Of a DNA stretch of 64,000 nucleotides, positions 24,979 through 33,967 are shown one piece after another (the stretch's first letter is position 1; every line of letters starts with the position of its first letter). The position numbers and the translations under genes were made by a program. The stretch spans positions 124,001 through 188,000 of the forward strand of contig NZ_JABBWV010000001.1 of assembly GCF_012999535.1 (NCBI RefSeq). Reading direction: 5' to 3'. The notes below the pieces were generated by a model. It was not told the DNA's origin. It saw nothing but the letters and a program-made list of their open reading frames with translations, and searched no databases. The DNA is from Microbispora sp. H11081 (GTDB lineage: Bacteria > Actinomycetota > Actinomycetes > Streptosporangiales > Streptosporangiaceae).

Positions 24979-26433
24979 TCAGCGGGCGAGCTTGAGCCGT
25001 ACGACCTTCTCCAGGTCGGCCGCCGAGTAGTCACGGCCGGCCGAGGCTGTGCTGAAGGACTCCACGGAGAGGCTGTGGCCGGGGGTGCCGGCCGGGTTGC
25101 GGAACCCGTCGCGCAGGGCGTACTCGTTGTACGCGTCCAGCAGGCGCTGGGCCTCCATCGTGGCCTCGGTGAAGCGGACCAGCGGATCGGCGCCATGGGT
25201 CAGCACGTCGCCCATGGCGCGCGTCATGACGTCCTGGTTGCCGGCGAAGTCGCCGAACAGCGCGCCCTGGGAGAGCGGCACGCCGCCGGCCAGGGCGGGG
25301 TCGACCGTCGCGCCGCTCGGGAAGCGGTTGACGTGCTCGTAGGCCAGCCGGTGGTAGGGGTGCTTGTCGAACCACCCCTCCTCCTCCAGCAGGTCGTAGG
25401 AGGCGTGGGTGATCGGGATGAAGCTGCTGAACTTGTGCCGGTCGGCCGCGTTGCGCGGGTTGTGCAGGAACTGGATCAGTGCCAGCGCGCCGTCCTGGGT
25501 GGCCTCGTCCAGGCCGTTCGCCAGCCACAGCGAGGTGCCCGCCACCGCGTTGCCGACGTACGGGACCTTCTCGTTGTAGGGGAAGATGCCGATCTCGATG
25601 GGGAACCCGCTCTGCTCGGCGGCCTGGACCATGTAGTTGACGTCGTTGGACGAGGTGAACCTGATCGCCACGTCCTGGTCGGCGAAGGCCTTGAACGTGC
25701 CCGCCCAGTCGGGGATCTTGCCGGTGTGGAGGTAGTGCCCCTTGCTGTGCAGCCCCCGCCACCACTCGACCCAGGCGAGCATCTCCTCGGAGGCCAGGTA
25801 GGCCGTGGTGGCCCGGCCCGAGCGGCCGTTGTCGTTGTCCACCAGCAGCCCGCCCTGCGAGGCGAGCGCCTGCTGGAAGAACGTGCCGTGGTTCGACCAG
25901 GTGATGGCGTGCGCGGGACCGTTGCGGAGCTTGGCGATCTCCTCGCAGACGGCCTCGACCTCCGTCCACGTCTCCGGCAGCTTGGAGACGCCGGCCGCGC
26001 GCAGCAGGTCGGCGTTGGCGAACAGCAGGCTGGTCGTGCCGCCGGACGGCATCGAGGTGAGGTCGCCGTCCAGGGAGTAGTAGTCGCGGAAGGCCGGCAG
26101 CAGGTCGTCGATGACGACGGGCTCGCCGAGGATCTCCGTGCGTCCTCCGACGGCCTTCTCCACCGAGGTGAAGACCGGGCTGCCGTCCCTGTTGCGCAGG
26201 TCCCTGGCGGCCTGGCCCATGTAGAAGTAGATCTCCGCGACCATCGGCGCCCGCCCCTCGGCGGCCGCCTCGGCCACCTTCAGCGGGAACGTCCAGAAGT
26301 CCTGGCCGACGATGTTCACCTGGTATTCGGGGTGCGCCTTCTCGAAGTCCCTGCCCTGCTCGTGCCACCGGTCCATCCACCCGGGGAAGGTCAGGTCGGG
26401 CACCCAGACATCGAGGACGATTCGCTCCTTCAT
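24979..26433 (-). CDS. Leaderless extracellular-solute-binding-protein family 1 homologue
   Basis: A 484-aa protein of the ABC sugar-binding (maltose-binding-like) family: EKAHPEYQVNIVGQDFW, FANADLLRAAGVSKLPETW, then VAIRFTSSNDVNYM and GTSLWLANGLDEATQDGALA. The ATG at 26433 has GGAGGT at 6 nt and gives MKERIVLDVWVPDLTF directly, with no signal peptide or lipobox; no permease or ATPase gene is near. A periplasm-type binding fold therefore seems to be retained in the cytoplasm. It is 144 nt downstream of the glycosyltransferase in the same direction, so it may bind a glycosylated intermediate or product, perhaps for protection or hand-over (inference). Confidence 0.8.
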   Translation of the reverse strand: MKERIVLDVWVPDLTFPGWMDRWHEQGRDFEKAHPEYQVNIVGQDFWTFPLKVAEAAAEGRAPMVAEIYFYMGQAARDLRNRDGSPVFTSVEKAVGGRTEILGEPVVIDDLLPAFRDYYSLDGDLTSMPSGGTTSLLFANADLLRAAGVSKLPETWTEVEAVCEEIAKLRNGPAHAITWSNHGTFFQQALASQGGLLVDNDNGRSGRATTAYLASEEMLAWVEWWRGLHSKGHYLHTGKIPDWAGTFKAFADQDVAIRFTSSNDVNYMVQAAEQSGFPIEIGIFPYNEKVPYVGNAVAGTSLWLANGLDEATQDGALALIQFLHNPRNAADRHKFSSFIPITHASYDLLEEEGWFDKHPYHRLAYEHVNRFPSGATVDPALAGGVPLSQGALFGDFAGNQDVMTRAMGDVLTHGADPLVRFTEATMEAQRLLDAYNEYALRDGFRNPAGTPGHSLSVESFSTASAGRDYSAADLEKVVRLKLAR

Positions 26434-26577
26434 CAACAACCTCCGAGGAAACCCCCGCCTCCAGGCGGAGGAGGAATGAGAACCCTGCGGGGCACGGCAG
26501 GGGTGGGCGTTTCACCGTCAGGCCGGCCTCCGCCGCCGGACCGCGTCCGGCAGCGGAGTCGCCGGCGGCGCCGGCCG

Positions 26578-27900
26578 CTACCGCCGGTGCTGGCCGGTCA
26601 GCTTCTCCAGGTCGGGCACGATGTCCGAAGGGCTCGGCTTGGCCAGCCACTCCTCGTGCACCGCGTCCGCGCCCGCCCGGATCGACGGGTCCTCCAGCGC
26701 CTTGACGATCAGGTCGCGGACCTCCTCCACCGACTGCTTCTGGTGGTTGAGGCGCAGCCCCGCCCCGCGTCCCGTCACGTACGCGGTGGCGATCGGCGAG
26801 AGGATGTGCCGCTCGGGGATGGTGCTGCCGCCGTCCTCGTGGAACTCCAGCCGCTGGCTCTCGTCGGTGTCGGTGATGATCTGCGGGAGGTTCGCCGCCA
26901 CCGAGGACCAGAAGGTGCCGCTCGACCCGTGGTTGATGCTCACCGCGCAGCTCGGCAGCAACTGGGTCAGCGGGACGTAGTCGACCGTGCGCACGTTCGG
27001 GGGCAGCGGGGGCAGCCCGACGAGCTGGTCGGCGTTCAGCGTCGCGACCAGCTCGACGTCCAGGCCGGCGACGGCCTCCAGGATCTTGGGGGTCCGCCAC
27101 TCGCCCTTGTGGTAGGTCCGGGTCGACAGGCCCACGGACAGGGCGATACGGGGCCGCTCCGGCTTGCCGTACAGCCACTCGGGCACGACGCCGCCGCCGT
27201 TGTAGGGGATCCAGCGGACGGGCAGCGAGGACAGGTCGCGGGACAGGCGCATCTCGGGCGGCAGCGGGTCGAGGGTCCACTGCCCGAGCAGGAGCTCCTC
27301 GTCGACCTCGACGTCGTAGCGCTCGGCGAACGGGCGCACCGCCTCGGCGAGCGGGTTGAGCGCGTTGCCGGAGCCGGTGGCGCCGCCGGCGTGCTCGGCG
27401 AACCTCTCGGTCGCCCAGCCGCTGTAGTCGGGGCCCATCAGCATCCGGGCGTGTGCCGCGCCGCAGGCGCGGGCCGCGACGGCTCCGCCGGGGAACCAGG
27501 GGTCCCACAGGACCAGGTCGGGCCGCCAGCTCCGGGCGAAGGCGACCAGGGCGTCGTTGTCGGTGCTGGGCTCCGGGGGGAGGTGGAACTTCGCCGCGGA
27601 CAGCAGGAACTGGAAGAACACGTCCCAGCTGTCGCGGTCGGCGGGGTCGATCTTCACGGCGTCGGCGAGCCGGTCCATCTCGCCCGGATTCGGAGCGAGG
27701 TCGGGCCTCGCCCACCCCTGCGCGGTCGCCTCGGGAGTGCCGCAGACGACCGCGCTGAGCCCGGCCGCCACGATGTCGGCCTCGGCGCCCGGAGGGCAGG
27801 CGATGCGGACCTCGTGTCCCGCTGTCTGCAGGGCGTGCGCGTACGGAATGATCGGGTAGAGGTGGCACTTCTGCGGCCAGACCGTGAGCATTACCTTCAT
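26578..27900 (-). CDS. GT1-family glycosyltransferase
   Basis: A 440-aa GT-B enzyme of the antibiotic macrolide/enediyne type. The N-terminus MKVMLTVWPQKCHLYPIIP holds the acceptor-side histidine; the middle has DLVLWDPWFPGG; the donor-binding C-terminal domain has VDYVPLTQLLPSCAVSINHG followed by SSGTFWSSVAANLPQI, the usual HGG-type loop with SS. It should attach the cluster's aminosugar to the enediyne core, the role SgcA6 has in C-1027. Only one glycosyltransferase is in the window, implying one sugar unless others lie outside. The ATG at 27900 follows AGGAG by 6 nt. The likely promoter is about 190 nt upstream. Confidence 0.9.
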   Translation of the reverse strand: MKVMLTVWPQKCHLYPIIPYAHALQTAGHEVRIACPPGAEADIVAAGLSAVVCGTPEATAQGWARPDLAPNPGEMDRLADAVKIDPADRDSWDVFFQFLLSAAKFHLPPEPSTDNDALVAFARSWRPDLVLWDPWFPGGAVAARACGAAHARMLMGPDYSGWATERFAEHAGGATGSGNALNPLAEAVRPFAERYDVEVDEELLLGQWTLDPLPPEMRLSRDLSSLPVRWIPYNGGGVVPEWLYGKPERPRIALSVGLSTRTYHKGEWRTPKILEAVAGLDVELVATLNADQLVGLPPLPPNVRTVDYVPLTQLLPSCAVSINHGSSGTFWSSVAANLPQIITDTDESQRLEFHEDGGSTIPERHILSPIATAYVTGRGAGLRLNHQKQSVEEVRDLIVKALEDPSIRAGADAVHEEWLAKPSPSDIVPDLEKLTGQHRR

Positions 27901-28120
27901 CGAGGCTCCTGAATCTGTGACGGACGTGGACCGCGGCGGGGGAGAGCCGGGGCGTCCCACCCGGCCGCGAGAGTTCAGGGCCGCCCGGCGGGCACGGCGG
28001 CGCAGGGCGGGCGATGGCGGCGCAGGTGCTCGGCCGGGGCACGCGCGCGAGCAGCGTGCCTGCCGCGGTCGTGGCCGGGACCTCGCATGCCGCCAGCGTC
28101 ACATCGCCGGGTGACCAGGC

Positions 28121-28136
28121 GCATCTTCCCTCGTGC
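28121..28136 (-). promoter_or_regulatory. 16-bp cluster promoter element, site 9 (glycosyltransferase operon)
   Basis: Reads GCACGAGGGAAGATGC, then 20 nt, then GACGCT (28095-28100), pointing at the glycosyltransferase. The leader would be unusually long (about 190 nt); no convincing leader peptide is seen in it. Confidence 0.7.
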
Positions 28137-28342
28137 GGCATGGCCGCGGGCACGGCTTCGGCACTCACGAGGAGCGCCGGGTTTCCTTGGCAAATCTCCT
28201 GACCGATTTCAATTACTCTCCTGACAGAAACGTGTCAAATGCCGCGCAACATGCTGACAGGAATTCGTCTGGATTGCCGGCCGTGAATGGATCACATTAG
28301 GTCCTGTAAGCACCACTTGCCGCCGAAGAAAGGATGCGGAAA
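28137..28342 (+). promoter_or_regulatory. Upstream region of the apoprotein gene
   Basis: About 200 nt of relatively AT-rich DNA with no gene. A possible promoter is TTGCCG (about 28275) with TTAGGT 17 nt on. It has no copy of the 16-bp element facing the apoprotein, which suggests separate control of the apoprotein. The exact start of transcription cannot be fixed. Confidence 0.4.
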
Positions 28343-28873
28343 ATGAGGAACAAGACCGGTGTTCTGGCCAAGCTCGGTGTCGCCGCCGCGATGGTGTGCG
28401 GTCTGACCGTCGCCTCGCAGACGGCCGCGGCGGCCGCGCCCACGTTCTCCGTCGCCACGTCCTCCCCGTCGCCGACGTCGTCCGTGACCCCGACGTCGTC
28501 CGTGACCCCGACGTCCTCCCCGTCGCCCACCTCCTCCGCGGCGCCGACGTTCACTGTGTCGCCGGCGAGCGGCCTGCACCACGGCGACACAGTGACGGTC
28601 AAGGTGACCGGAGCGGGCGCGAACGAGACGTTCGGCATCGCGCAGTGCTCCAACATCGGCGTGACCTTCGGGTGCGACGGGACCACCGCCACCACGTTCA
28701 CCACCGACGCGAACGGTGCGGCCACGTTCACGATGCCCGTGCACCAGACCTTCGACGCCGTGACGTACCTCGGCCTGTCGCTGGGCAAGGTCGACTGCGG
28801 CGCCACGAGTTGCTACATCGGCGCGGGCAACCAGAACCTGGCGCTCGGGGACGTGCCGCTGTCCTTCGGCTGA
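28343..28873 (+). CDS. Secreted enediyne apoprotein (neocarzinostatin/CagA family) with Ser/Thr/Pro linker
   Basis: A 176-aa preprotein. Residues 1 to about 31 are a Sec signal peptide (LGVAAAMVCGLTVASQTAAA). Residues 66-176 are a complete neocarzinostatin-family immunoglobulin-like domain beginning APTFTVSPASGL; its four cysteines (C102, C111, C152, C157) match the two conserved disulfides, and VDCGATSCYIG and LALGDVPLSF are typical. Between them is a low-complexity linker of about 30 residues (TSSVTP and SPSPTSS repeats) preceded by a second copy of the mature N-terminus, APTFSV. The protein should bind and stabilise the chromophore outside the cell. The ATG at 28343 is preferred to that at 28334 because AAAGGA lies 8 nt before it. 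Confidence 0.93.
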   Translation: MRNKTGVLAKLGVAAAMVCGLTVASQTAAAAAPTFSVATSSPSPTSSVTPTSSVTPTSSPSPTSSAAPTFTVSPASGLHHGDTVTVKVTGAGANETFGIAQCSNIGVTFGCDGTTATTFTTDANGAATFTMPVHQTFDAVTYLGLSLGKVDCGATSCYIGAGNQNLALGDVPLSFG

Positions 28874-28893
28874 GCCGATCCCCGGCACCGGAA

Positions 28894-28936
28894 GATGGGC
28901 CCTGCCGGTGTGTCATGAGAACCGGCAAGGCCCATC
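28894..28936 (+). terminator. Terminator of the apoprotein gene
   Basis: 15-bp stem with one mismatch (GATGGGCCCTGCCGG against CCGGCAAGGCCCATC) and a 13-nt loop, 20 nt after the stop. Confidence 0.8.
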
Positions 28937-29084
28937 TCCGGGCGAATCTCGATTTGTCTCCTTGGCCACGCGAAACGGAGGGATCGCGGCCCGGGCGCGT
29001 GCGCGCCGCCCCCAGGCCCGCCTCCCTCCCGCCATCCCACGACGGGCCGGCGGGAGAGCCCTGACCGCGATGGGACAGGCCTGG

Positions 29085-30755
29085 TCAGGAAACCCGCGCG
29101 GCCACCTCGGCCGGCTCCTCGGCGGTGGTCGCCTGAGTCTCCGTCTTCGGCTCGGGCAGCCGCTCGCCGCCCTCCGCGCCCGCCTCCGCCGTACCGTCCT
29201 GCTCCGCCGCTGCGGCCTGCTCGGCGTCGCCGGACGCGGGGACGTGCCGCAGCGCGACCGCGGCCAGCGTGGCGAGCACGAGCGCGATGGCGGCGCTGAC
29301 GCCGGCGGTGGAGTTCAGCGCGGTGGTGAAGGCCTCGCGGGCGGTGGTCAGCAGATCGGCCGCGAGCGGGGCGGGCAGCTGCTGCGCCGCGGCGTACGCG
29401 CCGGCGATGCTCTCCCCGGCGGTGCCGGCCGCCTCGGCGGGGACCCCGGCGGGGATGGTGCCGGACAGCGCGCCCTGGTAGACCGCCGTGCCGACGCTGC
29501 CGAGGACGGCGATGCCGAACGCGATGCCGAACTCGCCGGTCGTCTCGGAGATCGCCGACGCGGATCCCGCCTTCTCCGGCGGGGCGGACCCGATGACGAG
29601 GCCGGTGCCCAGCGCGCCCATGGGGCCCGCGCCGACCGAGCTGACGATCAGACCGGCCACCAGCAGGGCGACGCCCGTCGCGCTGCCGACTTGCGTGATC
29701 AGCAGGTAACCGGCGCAGGTGACCACCAGGCCGCCGGCGATGACGTACGCGGGGCGGATCCGCCGCGCGAGGGCCGGAGCCATCATCACGCTGGCGATCG
29801 TCGCGAGCGTCGAGGGAACCAGCCAGCCTCCGGCCTGGAGCGGGGAGAGCCCCTCGACCGTCTGCAGGTACAGGTTGACCAGCAGGTGGGTGCCGCTCAT
29901 GATGCCGCCGCCGATCATGATCACCAGGGCGACGCTGAACGCGCGGTTGCCGAAGAGCCGCAGGTCAAGCAGCGGGCTGGCCAGGCTGCGCTGACGCCGC
30001 ACGAAGATGGCGCCGATGATCAGGCCGACCAGGACGGAGACGACGGGCAGCACCTGCCAGCCGTTCCTGGCCACCTCCTTGAGGCCGTAGATGACCGGCA
30101 TGATGGCGGCCAGGGAGAGCGCCACGCTGACCAGGTCGATCCGCCCGGCCTCCGGGTCCCGATACTCGGGCAGCAGGCGCGGCCCGACCAGCAGGAGCAG
30201 GCCCATCACCGGCACGCCGAGCAGGAACACCGAGCCCCACCAGAAGTTGGTGAGCATGATGCCGCCGACGACCGGGCCGATCGCCATGCCGCCCATGAAG
30301 CAGCTCATCCAGACGGCGATGGCCATCCCCATCTGCTTGGGGTCCTTGAACATGATGCCGAGCAGCGACATGGTCGACGGCATCAGAGTGGCCCCGGCGA
30401 TGCCCATCAGCGCCCTGGTGGCGATCAGCATCTCGGGGGTGGACGCGTACGCGGCGAGCGCCGAGGCGGCGGCGAAGCAGGCCGCGCCGATGAGCAGCAG
30501 CCTGCGGCGGCCGATCCGGTCGCCGAGCGTGCCCATGGTGACCAGGAGCCCGGCGATGAGGAAGCCGTAGATGTCGGTGATCCACAGCTGCTGGGTGGCG
30601 TCGGCCCCCAGGTCGATGCTGAGGTGCGGCAGCGCCAGGTACAGCACGCTCATGTCGAGCGACAGCAGCAGCGTGGGCAGGGCGAGGACGGCCAGTCCGA
30701 TCCATTCCCTGCGCCCGGCCCGCTCGGCCGGGCCGGATTCGGTGCCTGCGTGCAT
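29085..30755 (-). CDS. DHA2-family drug:H+ antiporter (SgcB-like exporter)
   Basis: A 556-aa major facilitator with fourteen predicted membrane helices (EmrB/QacA type). Helix 1 carries motif D1 LDMSVLYLALPHLSIDL; motif A is GTLGDRIGRRRLLLIG; motif C is FMGGMAIGPVVGG. The C-terminal tail after the last helix is a long acidic, low-complexity stretch (AEQDGTAEAGAEGGE). SgcB of C-1027 is of this class, and pairing with the apoprotein gene is usual for enediyne efflux and self-resistance. The ATG at 30755 is preceded by GGAAGGA. The gene has no visible 16-bp element. Confidence 0.9.
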   Translation of the reverse strand: MHAGTESGPAERAGRREWIGLAVLALPTLLLSLDMSVLYLALPHLSIDLGADATQQLWITDIYGFLIAGLLVTMGTLGDRIGRRRLLLIGAACFAAASALAAYASTPEMLIATRALMGIAGATLMPSTMSLLGIMFKDPKQMGMAIAVWMSCFMGGMAIGPVVGGIMLTNFWWGSVFLLGVPVMGLLLLVGPRLLPEYRDPEAGRIDLVSVALSLAAIMPVIYGLKEVARNGWQVLPVVSVLVGLIIGAIFVRRQRSLASPLLDLRLFGNRAFSVALVIMIGGGIMSGTHLLVNLYLQTVEGLSPLQAGGWLVPSTLATIASVMMAPALARRIRPAYVIAGGLVVTCAGYLLITQVGSATGVALLVAGLIVSSVGAGPMGALGTGLVIGSAPPEKAGSASAISETTGEFGIAFGIAVLGSVGTAVYQGALSGTIPAGVPAEAAGTAGESIAGAYAAAQQLPAPLAADLLTTAREAFTTALNSTAGVSAAIALVLATLAAVALRHVPASGDAEQAAAAEQDGTAEAGAEGGERLPEPKTETQATTAEEPAEVAARVS

Positions 30756-30867
30756 GAAGGAGTTCCTTCCGTCTGGTCGCCCGGGCCGTTGCGGGGGAGC
30801 GACGACGAGCGATTGTCGGGTGGGGGGTGCGCGCGCGTCGCTTTTCACCGGCTCGGCACACGCGGCG

Positions 30868-30909
30868 GCTTCCCCCGGGGCCGCTGGGCCGCGGCCCCGA
30901 GGGGGAGCC
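30868..30909 (-). terminator. Probable terminator of the condensation enzyme gene
   Basis: Imperfect GC-rich stem (GGCTTCCCCCGGGGCCG against CGCGGCCCCGAGGGGGAGCC) adjoining the stop codon. Confidence 0.55.
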
Positions 30910-32280
30910 TCAGCGCAGTGGGGCGTCGGGAGTGGTGACCACCGCTCGCAGCACGCTGTCGAACTCGGCCATCCACTCGGCCATCGTGTCGGCCCGCCAC
31001 AGGTTGGTGTTGAAGCCCAGAGTCCCGATGATCTCTCCCGACGGGGTGAGGTTGAGCTCGCACAGCGAGCCGTCCGGGATGTCCCCGCCCACCGGCTGCG
31101 AGACGAGCCGCGGCACCTCGGCGTACTCGACGTCGCCGACCACCTCGCCGGCCATCCCGAAGGGCGACTGGAAGACCTGGAAGAGGAACAGCGCGCGGTC
31201 GTCGGCCGCCGCGGGGGCCATCAGCTCGGGCGCCTCGGCGGCGATCTGGGCGAAGGGGATGTCGTGGGAGTAGGCCTCAAGGCAGGTCGCGCGGGTCCGC
31301 CGCACCGCCTCCCGGTAGCTGTCGCAGCCGTCGAGGTTCGTACGCAGCGGGACGAAGTTGAAGAACGACCCCACGGTGGTGTGGAACCGCTCCTGGGTGC
31401 GCCCGGTGGTGAACGTCGGGACCACGACGTCGCTCACGCCGGTGATCCGGTTGAGCAGGATGTTGTTGGCCGCGAACAGGACCATGAACGTGGAGCAGCG
31501 CAGCTCCTTCGCGGTCCGCCGGGTCGCGGCGCTCAGCTCGGGGCCGAGCGTGAACCGGTGCCACCCGGTCGTCTTGGGCAGTCCCGCCGACCGCGGGTGG
31601 TCGGTGGGCAGTGTCAGGATCTGCGCGCCCCGCAGCTTCTCGCGCCAGTACTCCCGCGCGCGGTCCAGAGCGGGGGACGAGGAGCGCTCCTGCTCCCAGA
31701 GCGTGTAGTCGCGGTACTGCGGCGCCTCGGGGAGCGCGGCCACCTGGCGCGCGCGCCGGGCGGCGTAGCAGTGGGCCAGGTCGCGCATGATCACGTGCAT
31801 CGACCAGGCGTCGGCCGCGGTGTGGTGCGCGATCAGGACGAGGACGGCGTCCTCGTCGTCGAACCGGGCCAGCACGGCCCGCAGCAGCGGCACCTCGGTG
31901 GCGCTGTAGGAGCCCGCCTCGATCTCGTTGACGAGTTCGCCCGCGCGGCGGTCGCGGTCGGCGGGGGCGACGCCGGACAGGTCGCGCAGCGTCAGCTCCA
32001 CCGGACCGGACGGGAGGATGCGCTGGTGGCGGTCCTCGGGAGCACGGACGATCAGCGTGCGGAGGGCCTCGTGGCGCTCCGCGACGTCGTGCAGGGCCGC
32101 CCGCAGGGTGTCGGCGTGGACCTTCCCGCGCAGCCGGCTCGCGTAGAAGATGTTGTATCGGGGGCCGAAAGGCCCGGAATCGTCTCCCTCGTCGAAAATG
32201 CAGAGGAATTCCTGGTTGAGAGAGAGGGGCACCCGGCTCGCCGGCTCGCTCGGCGCGTTCGGGATCTCGGAGACGCTCAC
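30910..32280 (-). CDS. Free-standing NRPS condensation enzyme (SgcC5-like)
   Basis: A 456-aa type II condensation domain. The active site is H152-H153-x3-D157 (HHTAADAWS); the glycine usually following the aspartate is alanine. Other family segments are LSLNQEFLCIF, RHEALRTLIV, YRDYTLWEQE, VGSFFNFVPLRTNLD and the latch-like IPFAQIAAEA. SgcC5 and its homologues join the carrier-bound beta-amino acid to the enediyne core as an ester or amide. The partners, an adenylation enzyme and a free carrier protein, are both in the cluster. The start is GTG (32278-32280) with AAAGG at 8 nt. It has no 16-bp element upstream. Confidence 0.9.
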   Translation of the reverse strand: MSVSEIPNAPSEPASRVPLSLNQEFLCIFDEGDDSGPFGPRYNIFYASRLRGKVHADTLRAALHDVAERHEALRTLIVRAPEDRHQRILPSGPVELTLRDLSGVAPADRDRRAGELVNEIEAGSYSATEVPLLRAVLARFDDEDAVLVLIAHHTAADAWSMHVIMRDLAHCYAARRARQVAALPEAPQYRDYTLWEQERSSSPALDRAREYWREKLRGAQILTLPTDHPRSAGLPKTTGWHRFTLGPELSAATRRTAKELRCSTFMVLFAANNILLNRITGVSDVVVPTFTTGRTQERFHTTVGSFFNFVPLRTNLDGCDSYREAVRRTRATCLEAYSHDIPFAQIAAEAPELMAPAAADDRALFLFQVFQSPFGMAGEVVGDVEYAEVPRLVSQPVGGDIPDGSLCELNLTPSGEIIGTLGFNTNLWRADTMAEWMAEFDSVLRAVVTTPDAPLR

Positions 32281-32404
32281 ACCAGAAGCCTTTCGCTAGC
32301 AGGCGGTTTCGCCCTGTGTTTGCGCGCGCGGGTAGCTCAGATGGTAGGAGCGGGTTTCCCCGGCGCGCTTATTCTGGATTGCCGTATACGGCCGGTCGTG
32401 GAAT

Positions 32405-33751
32405 TCACCGCCCGATGCCCTGGTAGGCGTAACCGAGGCGGCGCAGTTCCGCGATCTTGTCTTTCGGGTAGTAGGCCCGGCCGTCCAGCACCAGGCAGCC
32501 CGGCGCCACCGGCAGGTCCGCGAAGTCGATGTCCCTGAAGGGCCGGTGCAGGGCCATGACCGCCACGCAGTCGGCGTCCCGCACGGCCTCCCGCAGGTCG
32601 GCGCAGGGAGCGACGCCGAACAACGCCTCGGCCTGCACCGGGTCCACCAGCGGGTCGTGGACCCGGACCGTGGCCCCCGCCTTGACCAGCGTCGTCACGA
32701 AGGGCTCCACCGGCGTCGCCCGCAGGTCGCCCGTGTCGTTCTTGAACGCCGCGCCGAGCACCGCCACCGTGGCCGTGGCGGGATCCTTGCCGCGCCGCAC
32801 CAGCGTGTCGACGACAAGCTGCGCCGCGTACTCCGGCATGCCCGTGTTGACCCTCCGGCCGGCCGGCGCGGTGTGGATCTCCAGGCCGCGCCCGCGCGCC
32901 GAGTGCCAGACCATCCACGGATCCTTGACCAGGCACGACCCGCCCACGCCCACGCTCGGCAGCAGGATGTTGACGTTCCCCGTGCCCTTGGGGACGGTGT
33001 TGGCCGCCGCGATCACGTCGAGCACGTCCACGTCGTACAGCCCGCAGAACTTCGCCAGCTCGTTGGCGAGCGCGATGTTGAGGTCGATCCACCAGTTGTC
33101 CGCCAGCTTCACGATCTCGGCGGCCTCCGGAGAGTCCATCGGGACGATCGTGACGTCGAGCACCCGCCGCCAGAACTCCGTACCGGCGAGGGTGCTGTCG
33201 GCGTTCAGCCCGCCCACGGCGATCGGGAGGGAGCGCAGCTCGCGCAGCGCCGTGCCCTCGGCGAACCGCTCGGGGGTGAAGGCCAGGCCGAAGTCCTCAC
33301 CCGCGGTGAGCCCGCCGCGCTCCAGCAGCGGCCGGGCCAGGTCCCGGGTGGTGCCGGGCGGCACCGTGCTCTTGAGCAGCACGAGCTGGCCCTGGCGCAG
33401 GTGGTCGCCGAGCCGCAGGCACGCCTCGCGCAGCTGGTCGTCCCGCAGCGAGCCGTCCGGGTGGACGGGCGTGCTGACGGCGACGAGCACCACGTCGGCG
33501 TCCCGTACGCCGGTGTAGTCGGCGGTCACCCGGAGGCGTCCGGACGCCACCGCGTCCGCGACGAGCTCGGGCAGGCCGTGCTCCTGGTAGCGGCAGTGCC
33601 CGCGGGCCAGCTCGTCGAGCAGGACGGTGTCGATGTCCACGCCCGTGACCGTGCATCCGCGGTCGGCCAGCAGCGCCGCCAGGCACGAGCCGACGTAGCC
33701 GAGTCCGACGACCGCCACTTTCAAGTCCCGCTGGTCGGGTAGGAAACGCAT
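32405..33751 (-). CDS. Nucleotide-sugar 6-dehydrogenase (UDP-glucose dehydrogenase family, CalS8-like)
   Basis: A 448-aa enzyme with the N-terminal NAD motif VAVVGLGYVGSCLAALLA, the central LADNWWIDLNIALANELAKF and the catalytic cysteine C273 in GVGGSCLVKDPW. It oxidises C6 of an NDP-hexose to the acid in two NAD-dependent steps. CalS8 of calicheamicin does this on the way to an NDP-pentose; the decarboxylase-like SDR at 8.5 kb would follow. The PW after KD resembles the UDP-ManNAc dehydrogenase branch, so the natural substrate needs testing. The ATG at 33751 has AGGAG at 7 nt. The 16-bp element lies 132 nt upstream. Confidence 0.87.
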   Translation of the reverse strand: MRFLPDQRDLKVAVVGLGYVGSCLAALLADRGCTVTGVDIDTVLLDELARGHCRYQEHGLPELVADAVASGRLRVTADYTGVRDADVVLVAVSTPVHPDGSLRDDQLREACLRLGDHLRQGQLVLLKSTVPPGTTRDLARPLLERGGLTAGEDFGLAFTPERFAEGTALRELRSLPIAVGGLNADSTLAGTEFWRRVLDVTIVPMDSPEAAEIVKLADNWWIDLNIALANELAKFCGLYDVDVLDVIAAANTVPKGTGNVNILLPSVGVGGSCLVKDPWMVWHSARGRGLEIHTAPAGRRVNTGMPEYAAQLVVDTLVRRGKDPATATVAVLGAAFKNDTGDLRATPVEPFVTTLVKAGATVRVHDPLVDPVQAEALFGVAPCADLREAVRDADCVAVMALHRPFRDIDFADLPVAPGCLVLDGRAYYPKDKIAELRRLGYAYQGIGR

Positions 33752-33882
33752 GAAACGCTCCTGATTCGAAATAGGAATATGTTTCCGGTGTTGCCGGGCG
33801 TGCCCTCGCCGAAATTTCCGGCGTGCCGCCGGATCATGACGCGGTTCTCTGTTCGCATCGTCATTCCCGGCCCTCGTCCGCC

Positions 33883-33898
33883 GCATCTCCCGGCGTGC
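33883..33898 (-). promoter_or_regulatory. 16-bp cluster promoter element, site 10 (sugar dehydrogenase)
   Basis: Reads GCACGCCGGGAGATGC, 20 nt, GACGAT (33857-33862). The 349-nt gap 33752-34100 holds this site and site 11 back to back, and no gene. Confidence 0.8.
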
Positions 33899-33951
33899 GA
33901 AAGGGAAAAACGCCGCGCGTAATGCCGCGCGAATTACGGCTCTCCGGGGCG

Positions 33952-33967
33952 GCAATCCAGGAGATGC
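33952..33967 (+). promoter_or_regulatory. 16-bp cluster promoter element, site 11 (3-dehydratase operon)
   Basis: GCAATCCAGGAGATGC, 19 nt, GATGCT (33987-33992), 134 nt before the start of the dehydratase gene. Confidence 0.75.

Noticed and set aside
27975-28193. 72-codon leftward ORF in the glycosyltransferase leader
   Set aside because: Arg/Ala/Pro-rich composition typical of random GC-rich frames, no ribosome site, and it runs across the promoter element itself.
32322-32350. tRNA-like 5' half (GGTAGCTCAGATGGTAGGAG) upstream of the condensation enzyme gene, possible attachment-site remnant
   Set aside because: The D-arm-like string has an extra G and there is no anticodon arm or T-loop after it, nor any integrase or flanking repeat. 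Probably chance or a decayed fragment.
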